A DNA stretch of 34,834 nucleotides, taken from the NCBI GenBank assembly GCA_016290215.1, contig JAEETH010000037.1:1-34834 (forward strand), written 5' to 3'. Positions within the stretch are counted from its first letter, which is position 1. The number at the start of each line of letters is the position of its first letter. The stretch comes from Bacteroidales bacterium (GTDB taxonomy: Bacteria > Bacteroidota > Bacteroidia > Bacteroidales > F082). The translations under genes were made by a program, and so were the position numbers. Shown here piece by piece: positions 14,782 through 23,038 of the stretch. The notes beneath the pieces were generated by a model, which saw only the letters and a program-made list of their open reading frames with translations, did not search any database and was not told the origin of the DNA.

Positions 14782-16524
14782 TTACTTGATTTCGATACCG
14801 ATGGGGGTTTCGAGGGTCTTGGTCTTGCCGTCGTTACCTCTCACCTGGATGGCGGTGAACACGAACATGTCACCCACATTGGATTGGCTGATGGCAGTCC
14901 TGATCTCATCGGTGAAACCGCCAGCGTTAGCCTTGGCTTCCTTGGTGGTACCGCTCTTGGTCTTGTAACGGAAGGTATAACCGACCACATCGTAGTGAAC
15001 ACCGTCGAAGTCGAAGTCCTTCATCTCAGCTTCCACACGACCTGCGGCAAGCAATGCATTCTTCGACACCAAACCGTTCACAACATTACGAATAAGGGCT
15101 TCAGGCTTGGGAAGGTCTTTCACACGGAACTTCATGCTACCAAGGCTGGAACCAGCTGACGTGACGCTAATGGTCACTTCGTTGGCCTCACCCGGACGCA
15201 AGTTGTAAGTGCCGTTACCAGTTCTGGTCAACGAGCCGCTGCTAGCACTAGCAGAAATCTCGCCACCAACACCGCCACCAACGGCAATCGGGTTGTCGAT
15301 ACCACGATACACCACATTCATCTTGGTGGCCGAAACGCTCACCGCAGGAGGAGCCACGACAAATGAACCTTGGAAGGGGTATTCTTCCATTTGGTTGGTG
15401 GAAGGATCCAACATGTCGATGATACCAGTATAGCTGTGTGAGCCAACGCCGACGTTCCATTCCAACGGAATCACGCCTTGGGCATTGCTGGTGTATTCTT
15501 TCTCAGCACCACCGTCGAGTTTAACGCGGGCGGTCAGTTGAGAGTTCTTCCAAGCAGTCACCATGGCCTGGGCCTTATAGGTCTGGCCGGAGAGGAGGTA
15601 GCCGCTTTCAGCAAACACCTTGGCACCGATTTCATCAAAGGTGAAGTCAGTAGCGTGGATGTCCGACATTAATTCGGTAATGGCATTCAACTCTGCGGTT
15701 TGGGCTTCAGAGATAATCTTGTTCAACAAGGTCACGTCAGCAACCAACACAGTGTGGTGGAAGTTATGATATTCCCAGCTGTCTTGCACCATGTCGGTTG
15801 AACCAGGATAATAGCTAATCTTGGCACCATAGTAGTCACCATCAAAAGAAAGCTTCTTAAGTTGGCTCTCAGTGTAGCCATTTGCAAGCAAATAATCTTT
15901 CGAACCGAAGATACTATCAGTGATAAGACCGATTTGCTGAAGATGTTCCGGACCTGCGGCTTCAATCAACTTGTGGCGGAATCTCTTCATTTTTTCAGAA
16001 AGATCGTATGCTTTGCCACCATTGCCGGGACCCTCGGGGTTACCCATCATGATTTCAGTGGGTTGGTTGTAACCGTCTCTCGACTTCACCTTGGAGGTGT
16101 TGATGTCGTAGATAGTACGTCCATTGAGGGTGGTGTTAGAGTTCTTCAACAATCCTCTTTCATTAATAGCCATCTGGATTGCTTCTTCATCCGAAGTAGC
16201 CTTAGCGAGTTCAACTTGCTTCACCAAATCCCATTTCAAGGCTTCGACGTAGTTGATGAAATCCGTGGCTTCCTCTCTCAAAGCTTGGGCCTTTTCCCAA
16301 TAGGGACCGACCTTCTCTTGATCGAGGCCATACTGCTCCTCAAAGGCAGCATATTTCTGGCTAATCTGATTCGAGAGGGTGATGTTTGTAGTTTGCACAC
16401 CCGTATTCACTGTGTCGAAGGCATCCAAGATGTCCTTCGAGACATTCATTGCTAACAAGGCAGTATAGACCAGGTACATCATACCGATCATTTTCTGTCT
16501 TGGGGTTTCTTTATAGCCTGCCAT
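14782..16524 (-). CDS. gldM: T9SS motor protein GldM/PorM
   Basis: A 580-residue inner-membrane protein whose large periplasmic part spans towards the outer-membrane ring and transmits motor force. The N-terminal transmembrane helix (residues about 12-27, MIGMMYLVYTALLAMN) follows a conserved MAGYKETPRQK, whose Arg9 corresponds to the residue that pairs with the GldL transmembrane glutamate in studied systems. The remainder forms the D1-D4 periplasmic domains. Family members are usually about 515 residues, so this one is somewhat long. It lies between gldL (45 nt gap) and gldN (24 nt gap). Confidence 0.96.
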   Translation of the reverse strand: MAGYKETPRQKMIGMMYLVYTALLAMNVSKDILDAFDTVNTGVQTTNITLSNQISQKYAAFEEQYGLDQEKVGPYWEKAQALREEATDFINYVEALKWDLVKQVELAKATSDEEAIQMAINERGLLKNSNTTLNGRTIYDINTSKVKSRDGYNQPTEIMMGNPEGPGNGGKAYDLSEKMKRFRHKLIEAAGPEHLQQIGLITDSIFGSKDYLLANGYTESQLKKLSFDGDYYGAKISYYPGSTDMVQDSWEYHNFHHTVLVADVTLLNKIISEAQTAELNAITELMSDIHATDFTFDEIGAKVFAESGYLLSGQTYKAQAMVTAWKNSQLTARVKLDGGAEKEYTSNAQGVIPLEWNVGVGSHSYTGIIDMLDPSTNQMEEYPFQGSFVVAPPAVSVSATKMNVVYRGIDNPIAVGGGVGGEISASASSGSLTRTGNGTYNLRPGEANEVTISVTSAGSSLGSMKFRVKDLPKPEALIRNVVNGLVSKNALLAAGRVEAEMKDFDFDGVHYDVVGYTFRYKTKSGTTKEAKANAGGFTDEIRTAISQSNVGDMFVFTAIQVRGNDGKTKTLETPIGIEIK

Positions 16525-16569
16525 AATTCTTACTCCTTTTTTATATTAAACAATCAGTTTCGAGTAGAA

Positions 16570-17412
16570 TTATGCCTTGATATTCATTGCTGACAACATT
16601 CCACCATAGACATTGTTCAAAGCGGACAAGCGCTGTTGCAACTGGGTCAACTGCTGGTTGAGTTGACCGGCGTTCTGTGATGAAGCGTTGAGGTTTTCCA
16701 TGTACTTGTTCATAGTTTCGGTCAACTTCTTGCTGGCAGCTGAAGTCTGCTCGGCACCTTGCAGTTGCAACTCATAGATAGAGTTGAGCGAAGTCATGCT
16801 GCTGGCAACTTTCTTGATGGTGTTGGCATCGAGAGCGCTGAAGTCGAGCTTGCCCAAAGAATCGGAAAGTTTCTGGTTGGTTTGGACGTATGCATTCGAG
16901 AATTCAGAGATTGACTTCGTGGCGCGGTCCATGGCAGTGGCATAGTTGGTAGTAGCAGCCAAAGCATTGGAGATGTCGGCCATCTGACCAGCATTTTCAG
17001 CCAATTTGTCAATACCTCTACCAAGTTTCTTGAAGGTGTCTTCAGAGACATTCATCTTTTCAAGCATCTTGCTCAGCATGGCATCTTCAGCGCCAGTGAG
17101 ATTGCTGGAAGAGGCGCCTGTTGTGGCAAACTGAGTACGCGTTTTTCCATCCCATTCTTCGTCAAGTTCAACGAAAACGTTGTCCCATGCATATTCGACA
17201 TGCTGTGGCTCAAAAGCCGACATAAAGAAGATCAATGCCTCGATACCCAGACCGAGAGCCAGCATAAAGTCAGCACCAGGAATGTGGGTCAGTTTGAAGT
17301 AAGCACCGATCATAACCACGGATGCGCCCCAACCATAGAGGTATCCCATAAAGGTTTTGAACTTTCTCGAAGTGAGGAATTGTTGGAATTTGCTAAGTTC
17401 TTTCTTTGCCAT
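16570..17412 (-). CDS. gldL: T9SS motor protein GldL/PorL
   Basis: A 280-residue inner-membrane protein that, with GldM, forms the proton-driven motor of type IX secretion and gliding. Two transmembrane helices are visible at about residues 21-41 (MGYLYGWGASVVMIGAYF) and 48-66 (FMLALGLGIEALIFFMSAF). The second contains Glu58, matching the essential membrane glutamate of the family. The long C-terminal part is predicted coiled-coil and cytoplasmic (NLNASSQNAGQLNQQLTQL), closer to PorL (about 309) than to the shorter GldL of Flavobacterium. No gliding is implied; non-gliding species use the same proteins for secretion only. Confidence 0.95.
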   Translation of the reverse strand: MAKKELSKFQQFLTSRKFKTFMGYLYGWGASVVMIGAYFKLTHIPGADFMLALGLGIEALIFFMSAFEPQHVEYAWDNVFVELDEEWDGKTRTQFATTGASSSNLTGAEDAMLSKMLEKMNVSEDTFKKLGRGIDKLAENAGQMADISNALAATTNYATAMDRATKSISEFSNAYVQTNQKLSDSLGKLDFSALDANTIKKVASSMTSLNSIYELQLQGAEQTSAASKKLTETMNKYMENLNASSQNAGQLNQQLTQLQQRLSALNNVYGGMLSAMNIKA

Positions 17413-17471
17413 GACAATTTGAATTTAAGTTGATTATTTTATTTATTTAATTAATTGATTTCTTTGTTTGT

Positions 17472-18881
17472 TTATCTGTACACTCTCGACATTCTCGGAT
17501 TGTCGCCCTTGTTACGGCCTAAGTAAGGCTGGATGCAACGGAAGCCCGTGTAGCAGTTGGCTGAATCTTGATATTGATAGTCGCGGGTAGTGACTTGCAT
17601 ATAATAGGAAATGTCCTTCCATGAGCCACCACGCACCACTTTACGCTTCATGACCGGCGGGTCGTCGATTTTTGCGTTGTAGGTATAGTTGGGGTTCATG
17701 TCCCAAGTGAAGTTATAGGAATTGGGATCGTAAGCGGTGTTGGTCCACTCGGCCACATTACCAGCCATGTCGTAAAGACCCCAGCCGTTGGGCGGGTAGC
17801 AACCCACGACGAGGGTGCGCAGACCACCGTCGGCAAGGTAGTTACCTCTTCTCGGCTTGAAGTTGGCCAAGAAGCAACCTTTGGCGTTGTTGGGGTTAGG
17901 ACCGCCCCACGGATAAGGATTCAACATCTGACCGCCACGAGCAGCCCATTCCCATTCGGTTTCGGTAGGCAGACGGAACTCCGACACGTCAATGCCCTTA
18001 CGCGTGCGCAGGTAGGCGTTGAGCAATTCGGTACGCCACACGCAGAAAGCGCGAGCCTGTTGCCAAGTGACACCGACCACCGGATAGTTGTCGTAAGCCG
18101 GATGCCAGAAATAACGCTCCGTCATCGGGTCGTTGAATGAATAGCTATAGTCGTGAATCCAGCACAGCGTGTCAGGATAAACGTTGATGACCTCGGCACG
18201 GGCATAGACCGAACGGTCGCTATAGCCCTGCTTACGGTTCGTCCAAGCACCCTTTCTGTCGACATTAATACCTGCATCGGCTTCGCCAATCGAATAATCG
18301 TTGCCCACCAGCTTGTCCTCAGAAAAGTCTTTCTTGGCAGCGGCGACCATGTCGAACCAGAAATAGGAGTAGTACAGTTTTCTCGTGTCGATTTCCTTTC
18401 TGCGGAAATATCTCTCATGTTCAGGAAGGTACATTGGTTCGAGAGCTTCACGAACTTCCTGTTCCTTGCTGTTCCAATCGAGTTTTTCCTTCCAATTCAA
18501 CCTCGGCGGATCATACACCTCACCCGTCTTGCTCTCGGTGATGGCATATCTGTCCGGGAAGTTGTCAGCAAGGATTCTTCTTGCGATGGAGTCTCTCACC
18601 CAATAAACGAACTGACGGTATTCGTTGTTGGTGATTTCGGTTTCGTCCATGAAGAATGCCGAAACTGACACCGTTTTGGGTTCGTTCAGGAATGAGCCTG
18701 TGATGTCTTCACCACCTACGCCCATTGTAAAATTACCCTGCGGGACAAAAACCATCCCATACGGGTCAGGCTGATTAAAGGTTTTGTTGGACTTTCTTAC
18801 TCCAACCAACTCGCCTTGATTTGAATTACCACAGCCTGCAAGCAGCAGCGCAATGGAAAAAACGAACAATAGTCTTTTCAT
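17472..18881 (-). CDS. gldK: T9SS ring lipoprotein GldK/PorK
   Basis: A 469-residue outer-membrane lipoprotein of the type IX secretion ring. The lipobox LLAGC places the lipidated residue at Cys17. The body is an FGE-sulfatase-like domain, seen in FVPQGNFTMG, EWEWAARGG, NVAEWTNTAYDPN and the final VVRGGSW...TGFRC block, as in all GldK/PorK proteins; catalytic sulfatase-activating activity is not expected. It should associate with GldN. Positions 18882-19101 upstream hold a candidate promoter (18987-18994) and AT-rich sequence, so gldK may start its own transcript separately from porP. Confidence 0.96.
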   Translation of the reverse strand: MKRLLFVFSIALLLAGCGNSNQGELVGVRKSNKTFNQPDPYGMVFVPQGNFTMGVGGEDITGSFLNEPKTVSVSAFFMDETEITNNEYRQFVYWVRDSIARRILADNFPDRYAITESKTGEVYDPPRLNWKEKLDWNSKEQEVREALEPMYLPEHERYFRRKEIDTRKLYYSYFWFDMVAAAKKDFSEDKLVGNDYSIGEADAGINVDRKGAWTNRKQGYSDRSVYARAEVINVYPDTLCWIHDYSYSFNDPMTERYFWHPAYDNYPVVGVTWQQARAFCVWRTELLNAYLRTRKGIDVSEFRLPTETEWEWAARGGQMLNPYPWGGPNPNNAKGCFLANFKPRRGNYLADGGLRTLVVGCYPPNGWGLYDMAGNVAEWTNTAYDPNSYNFTWDMNPNYTYNAKIDDPPVMKRKVVRGGSWKDISYYMQVTTRDYQYQDSANCYTGFRCIQPYLGRNKGDNPRMSRVYR

Positions 18882-18986
18882 CTTCTTGACAATGATATGA
18901 TTACTATTTTTATTTATTTATTCTTGCTTTACTTTTGTCGGCCCGATTTCGCCATTTTCTACCGACGGTTTAGTATTAAAAACCGC

Positions 18987-18994
18987 CAAAATTA
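18987..18994 (-). promoter_or_regulatory. Candidate -7 box for gldK-gldL-gldM-gldN
   Basis: Minus-strand TAATTTTG fits TAnnTTTG, about 105 nt upstream of gldK. The -33 box is not a TTG. TCGGCCC occurs on both sides (18938-18944 and 19012-19018) as a direct repeat, possibly an operator. The rest of the 220-nt gap is A/T-rich without further signals. Confidence 0.4.
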
Positions 18995-19101
18995 GAAAAT
19001 ATTATGTTCTATCGGCCCATTTTTTTCATTTTTTTTCGATTTTTTTATTCTCAATGCGAATTAATCCGAATTAAAACGACCTCAATTTCGCCCCAAATTC
19101 A

Positions 19102-20076
19102 TCACAAATACCTAACGCTTCGGTAGTCTCTCGGGGTCCTGTCAAGGTCAAGTTTGAAACAATAACTTAGTGCTATCTCATGTGAGCCCGGCACACCCAA
19201 GCCCATGGTATTAATATCGTATGCATATCCAACTGTGATGTCCTTGATGGTGAGCCCCACCATGAGGCCAACGGATTCCTGCGGACGGTAGTTGACACCC
19301 AAAGAGAAGAGGTCCCTGTAGACGACCTTCATGCTGGCATTCAATTGTGTGGAGGCGATGTCGCTCATCACACTCACCGAAGGCACAAAAGTAAATGAAG
19401 GTATGTCCTCGAAACGGAAGGGCCAACCTGCAATCAAATAGAAGGTTCTGTCAGTAGTAAAACTGGCACTCGTCTCCGAATTGTCGCTAAGGGATTTGGT
19501 CATGCTTTGGAGCACGTTGACGACCGAGACACCTATATAAAACGACTCAGGAATTTGCCAGAAAATGCCCGCATTGAAATCGAACAGCAGGTCACTCTCC
19601 TCGCCCAAACCTTGGAGAAGCGGGTCGCCTTCGCTGGTGGGATGAAGCTGTGAGAAATCGACGGAGCGGTTGAGCATTGTCCCTGCCAAACCGATACCCA
19701 ACACAGAGCCACCCAAATCCATGTGGAAGGAATAGCCCAATCCTACATTGACGTTATTCTCGAATCCGAGTTTGTCCTGCATCACCGAAAAGCCGAGGCC
19801 GCCGTGCAAAAAACGAAGGGGCATGTCACCCGTCAACAAAAACGTCTTTGGGGCGACGTCGTTGCCATCATTATCGACGAAACCTGCCCATTGCATACGA
19901 TACAGTCCCATCAAATTAATCCCTTCACTCATTCCATTGAAAGCAGCATTGGCGTAGGCATAGGAATTGGAGAAGTTGGTGAAAATGGGAGCTTGTTGGG
20001 CCACGGCATCACCCGCCATCCAAAACACGACAAACAACAGGAGAATATGTCTTATTTTGCTTTTCAATTGCAACAT
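19102..20076 (-). CDS. porP: T9SS outer-membrane protein PorP/SprF family
   Basis: A 324-residue outer-membrane beta-barrel-like protein. A signal peptide ends VAQ-QA near residue 27. The mature start QQAPIFTNFSNSYAYANAAFNG, with LMGLYRMQW soon after, is the PorP/SprF signature. The C-terminal half has alternating strand pattern and ends ALSYCFKLDL, as in the family. In studied systems PorP/SprF proteins help attach T9SS cargo or adhesins at the surface. It is the first gene of the cluster, in the same order as the porPKLMN arrangement known from Porphyromonas. The 220-nt gap to gldK suggests a partly separate transcript. Confidence 0.93.
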   Translation of the reverse strand: MLQLKSKIRHILLLFVVFWMAGDAVAQQAPIFTNFSNSYAYANAAFNGMSEGINLMGLYRMQWAGFVDNDGNDVAPKTFLLTGDMPLRFLHGGLGFSVMQDKLGFENNVNVGLGYSFHMDLGGSVLGIGLAGTMLNRSVDFSQLHPTSEGDPLLQGLGEESDLLFDFNAGIFWQIPESFYIGVSVVNVLQSMTKSLSDNSETSASFTTDRTFYLIAGWPFRFEDIPSFTFVPSVSVMSDIASTQLNASMKVVYRDLFSLGVNYRPQESVGLMVGLTIKDITVGYAYDINTMGLGVPGSHEIALSYCFKLDLDRTPRDYRSVRYL

Positions 20077-20215
20077 CGTTGACGAGATTGAAGCCGCTAA
20101 AATACAAAAAATAGTATTCTCTCGGCAATTAATTTTGACCTAAATTATTAATTCGCTGATTATTAGTTTTCTAAAATTCAATATTTAATTCCATTCAAAA
20201 TTTCGGCCTTACAAC

Positions 20216-21694
20216 CTACTTGAAGAGCCTGATAATATCATTGCCATTGGCTAAGATGACCAATCCCAACACGATGATGAGACCCACGGTTTCGGCCACT
20301 TCCATAAACTTGTCACTGGGTTTGCGGCGCGTGATAATCTCAACCAACAGGAAGAGAATGTGGCCTCCGTCCAAAGCAGGAATGGGCAGGATGTTCATCA
20401 CGGCGAGGGCGATGGACAAGAAGGCCGTCATGCGCCAGAAGATGCTCCAAATCCACTGGTCAGGGAAAATCTTTCCGATGCTGATGAAGCCACCAACACT
20501 CTCGTAAGCCTTGGTCTTGGGAGAGAAGATGAGCTTGACCTGCTTCCAATAGTCATTTAGCTCGTCGAAGGTCTTTGAGAAGCCAGCGGGAATGGCCTGG
20601 AAGAAGGTGTATTCCTTGGTCTCAATCTCATAATAATCAGGCAGATAAGTCCTGCAATAGGCACCTATCACGCCCTCTTCGGGAAGATGCATGGCCAAGG
20701 TGACTGTGTCGCGGTCGCGCAACACAATGACTTCAATATCTTGATTCTTGAACTGCTTGATGTTTTTTACAAAATCCTGATAATAAGGTGTTTCTATCTC
20801 ATTAATGCCGATGATAGCATCGCCTTCCCTCAGCCCACCGACCTGAGCGGCAGAATTGTCCATCACTTGGTCAACCACGAAGGGGAAACGATATGTGATG
20901 AAATTGGGATCCTGCGAGCTGAGCAGCTTGGTGACCGCATCTTCGGGCAAATTAATGACCGTATCTCTTCCATTACGTTTCACCTCAACTGCCTTGGCCT
21001 TGTCGAGGATGATTTGCATGGGGATGTCCTGGAATCTCTCGATTTCTTCGCCATCGACGGACAGGATCTGGTCGCCGTCGCGGAAGCCCAGCTCAAAACC
21101 CAGGCTATCGACGCTGATACCATACTTGTTGACTTCGGTAGTAGGAAGATACTGTTCGCCTTCCTTGGTGAGCAGGCCGATATAGATGACGAAAGCCAGC
21201 ATCACGTTCATAAACACACCCGCAACCATGATGATGAAACGTTGCCAAGCGGGTTTGGAGCGGAACTCCCAAGGCTGAGCGGGTTGCTGCATCTGCGACT
21301 TGTCCATCGACTCGTCGATCATGCCAGCGATTTTGTTGTAACCACCCAGCGGGAACCAGCCGATGCCGTATTCTGTCTCATCACTGCGGCGCCAGTCGTC
21401 CTCGGACAAGGTGCTAAGGTCGATGGGCTCGTAGTTTTTCTGCTTCTTCCCTGCGGCGTCTTTGTATTCAGTGACTGTGTATTTCTCGGGGACATTCTTC
21501 GAGAAAAACTTGAAGCGCCATTTGCCGTTCACCTTCTTGCAACGGAAGAGCGAAAAGCCCCAATCGAAGAAGAGGTAGAATTTTTCCACGCGGGTCTTGA
21601 AAGCCTTTGCGGCAAGGAAATGGCCCAACTCGTGGACGAAAATCAAAATAGAGAGGGAAAGGAAGAATTGTAATACCTTAATTAATATAGTCAT
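20216..21694 (-). CDS. rseP: RseP-type site-2 intramembrane metalloprotease
   Basis: A 492-residue inner-membrane zinc protease that cleaves substrates within the membrane, classically anti-sigma factors and remnant signal peptides. The zinc motif HELGH lies at residues 21-25 in the first membrane helix, and the second metal-site motif NILPIPALDGG is at 434-444. Two PDZ-like regions occupy about 190-250 and 275-340. An insert of about 90 residues (KKVNGKWRFKFF...WRRSDETEYGIGWFP) follows the first helix, as is common in Bacteroidota members. Its leader is long, about 200 nt, and carries heptamer repeats and a palindromic element. The substrate in this organism is unknown. Confidence 0.93.
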   Translation of the reverse strand: MTILIKVLQFFLSLSILIFVHELGHFLAAKAFKTRVEKFYLFFDWGFSLFRCKKVNGKWRFKFFSKNVPEKYTVTEYKDAAGKKQKNYEPIDLSTLSEDDWRRSDETEYGIGWFPLGGYNKIAGMIDESMDKSQMQQPAQPWEFRSKPAWQRFIIMVAGVFMNVMLAFVIYIGLLTKEGEQYLPTTEVNKYGISVDSLGFELGFRDGDQILSVDGEEIERFQDIPMQIILDKAKAVEVKRNGRDTVINLPEDAVTKLLSSQDPNFITYRFPFVVDQVMDNSAAQVGGLREGDAIIGINEIETPYYQDFVKNIKQFKNQDIEVIVLRDRDTVTLAMHLPEEGVIGAYCRTYLPDYYEIETKEYTFFQAIPAGFSKTFDELNDYWKQVKLIFSPKTKAYESVGGFISIGKIFPDQWIWSIFWRMTAFLSIALAVMNILPIPALDGGHILFLLVEIITRRKPSDKFMEVAETVGLIIVLGLVILANGNDIIRLFK

Positions 21695-21765
21695 TGTTTA
21701 ATGTTGATTTGTTGACTGTTTAATCGTTTAATTGTTGATTGTTTAATTGTTTAATTGTTGACTGG
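21695..21765. repeat. GTTTAATTGTTGA tandem tract in the rseP leader
   Basis: About five imperfect copies of a GTTTAATTGTTGA-like unit stand directly before the rseP start codon. The same unit, more degenerate, precedes groEL at 26137-26184. AT-rich, no coding potential. Confidence 0.7.
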
Positions 21766-21789
21766 CTTCGGGCTTCGGGGCCTTCGATA

Positions 21790-21857
21790 CTTCGACAAGC
21801 TCAGCACTCAGGCACTCTCTGCTTTTGTTTAAGGTCCCTGAGCCTGTCGAAGGGCCG
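21790..21857. repeat. Palindromic dispersed repeat, core TTCGACAGGCTCAG
   Basis: CTTCGACAAGCTCAG (21790-21804) and CTGAGCCTGTCGAAG (21838-21852) form a 15-bp inverted repeat with one mismatch and a 33-nt loop. The right arm with flanks (21831-21857) matches 33906-33932 in reverse complement at 26 of 27 positions. Shorter related cores occur at 28195-28210 and 29334-29349. This is a REP-like mobile palindrome. Confidence 0.85.
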
Positions 21858-21903
21858 TCTCTTATTGCCAATACATTATCTTATAGTTCTACAAAAAAGT
21901 GTG

Positions 21904-21911
21904 CAAAGATA
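21904..21911 (-). promoter_or_regulatory. -7 box for rseP
   Basis: Minus-strand TATCTTTG followed by GCAC matches TAnnTTTG. It sits 8 nt beyond the M23 stop codon and predicts a leader of about 200 nt for rseP. Confidence 0.5.
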
Positions 21912-21918
21912 AGGATTT

Positions 21919-22854
21919 TTAGTTACCGTTGGGATTATTAATCGTCATATATTCAGCGGGATTAATGGCGATGCCACTGCGCCACAGCTCAAAATGCAGG
22001 TGTTCTGATTCCTCCGCCTCACCCGAGCGACCCAAAATGGCAATGGCCTCCCCTGCCTTGACGTAGTCGCCTTCCTTCTTTAGCAAGGTCGCATTATGCT
22101 TATACACAGAGAAATAGCTATCTTCGTGTTGGATACCGATGCAATAGCCGTTGTTGATGCTCCAAGTGGAAAACACCACTGTGCCATCCAAGGTGGCATT
22201 AATAATCTGGTCGCCGTCGGTGACAATGTCGACACCAAAATGTCCATCATCAGGATTAAAGCCCTTAATAATGGTGCCAGTGAGCGGGACAAAGAAGTTT
22301 TTCACCAATGAACTTGGTTTGGCAGGCGGCAGATAGTCGTCACCGAAAAGGTTATATTGGCTTTGGGCCTCATACTCCGCACGAAGCAGGCTGTCCTGCA
22401 CGGACTTTTTCAATGTAATCGTGTCAGTAACACCTTTAGGCAGCGGTTCATAGATATTAATCGATGCCAAGGCACTGTCGGCGGCGAAGTCATAGCCTTC
22501 GACGATTTTTTTCAGATTCTCAAAATAAACGTCCTTTTTCATCATTTCATTTTCAATCGAGTCGGCACGAAGGTTGAGTTCATACACTTCTCGGTTGAGG
22601 TTGGTATCGGTATAGCCCGGAATGTATTCGCGCAAAGGCGTGAAGGCAATAATGAAGGTCGTGATGATGATAAGCAGCAGGGCAATGCCGATGATGACGA
22701 GAATCAGATTCAGCAAATTCAGCTTGAAGCCCAATATTTCCTTTTGGGATTCGTCATGCCTCAACAAAAAGTCGTATTTCCGATTCAGTTTCTTCAAAGA
22801 AACATTGCGGAGGTTGGGTTTCCTATGCTTATTATTTTGAGGGGTTTCTGACAT
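21919..22854 (-). CDS. Membrane-anchored M23 family metallopeptidase
   Basis: A 311-residue protein with an N-terminal cytoplasmic segment, one transmembrane helix at about residues 46-71, a coiled-coil-like stretch near 85-120, and a C-terminal LytM/M23 domain facing the periplasm. The zinc ligands are visible: HFGVD (His205, Asp209) and HLH (His285, His287), so an active peptidoglycan endopeptidase is likely. M23 proteins cut peptide cross-links in the cell wall during growth or division, or open space for envelope machines. It is upstream of rseP, but an internal -7 box suggests separate transcripts. Its own -7 box is at 22893-22900. Confidence 0.9.
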   Translation of the reverse strand: MSETPQNNKHRKPNLRNVSLKKLNRKYDFLLRHDESQKEILGFKLNLLNLILVIIGIALLLIIITTFIIAFTPLREYIPGYTDTNLNREVYELNLRADSIENEMMKKDVYFENLKKIVEGYDFAADSALASINIYEPLPKGVTDTITLKKSVQDSLLRAEYEAQSQYNLFGDDYLPPAKPSSLVKNFFVPLTGTIIKGFNPDDGHFGVDIVTDGDQIINATLDGTVVFSTWSINNGYCIGIQHEDSYFSVYKHNATLLKKEGDYVKAGEAIAILGRSGEAEESEHLHFELWRSGIAINPAEYMTINNPNGN

Positions 22855-22892
22855 TTTGCTATGTGATAGGTCACTTCATTATTAATAATCGG

Positions 22893-22900
22893 CAAAATTA
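22893..22900 (-). promoter_or_regulatory. -7 box for the M23 peptidase gene
   Basis: Minus-strand TAATTTTG matches TAnnTTTG about 39 nt upstream of the M23 ATG. Confidence 0.5.
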
Positions 22901-22984
22901 GGAAAAAATTGCGGAACAGCTGAAAACTTTGATAATCTACCGCAAAAAAGGAAAACGAAATGCCACAAAAAAGGAAAATGAATT

Positions 22985-23014
22985 TTGTAAATAATTAAAA
23001 AATAAGTATTTTTG
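22985..23014 (+). promoter_or_regulatory. Consensus Bacteroidota promoter for the DUF4143 gene
   Basis: TTG at 22985-22987, exactly 19 nt, then TATTTTTG at 23007-23014: a perfect match to the phylum consensus. It places the transcript start near 23020 and fixes the start codon at 23039. Confidence 0.82.
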
Positions 23015-23038
23015 CAGCCGAAACAAACCACAAAAAAA

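Noticed and set aside
18930-18937. Plus-strand TACTTTTG near gldK as a promoter
   Set aside because: It points into the end of the T9SS gap with no rightward gene to serve and no TTG at -33.
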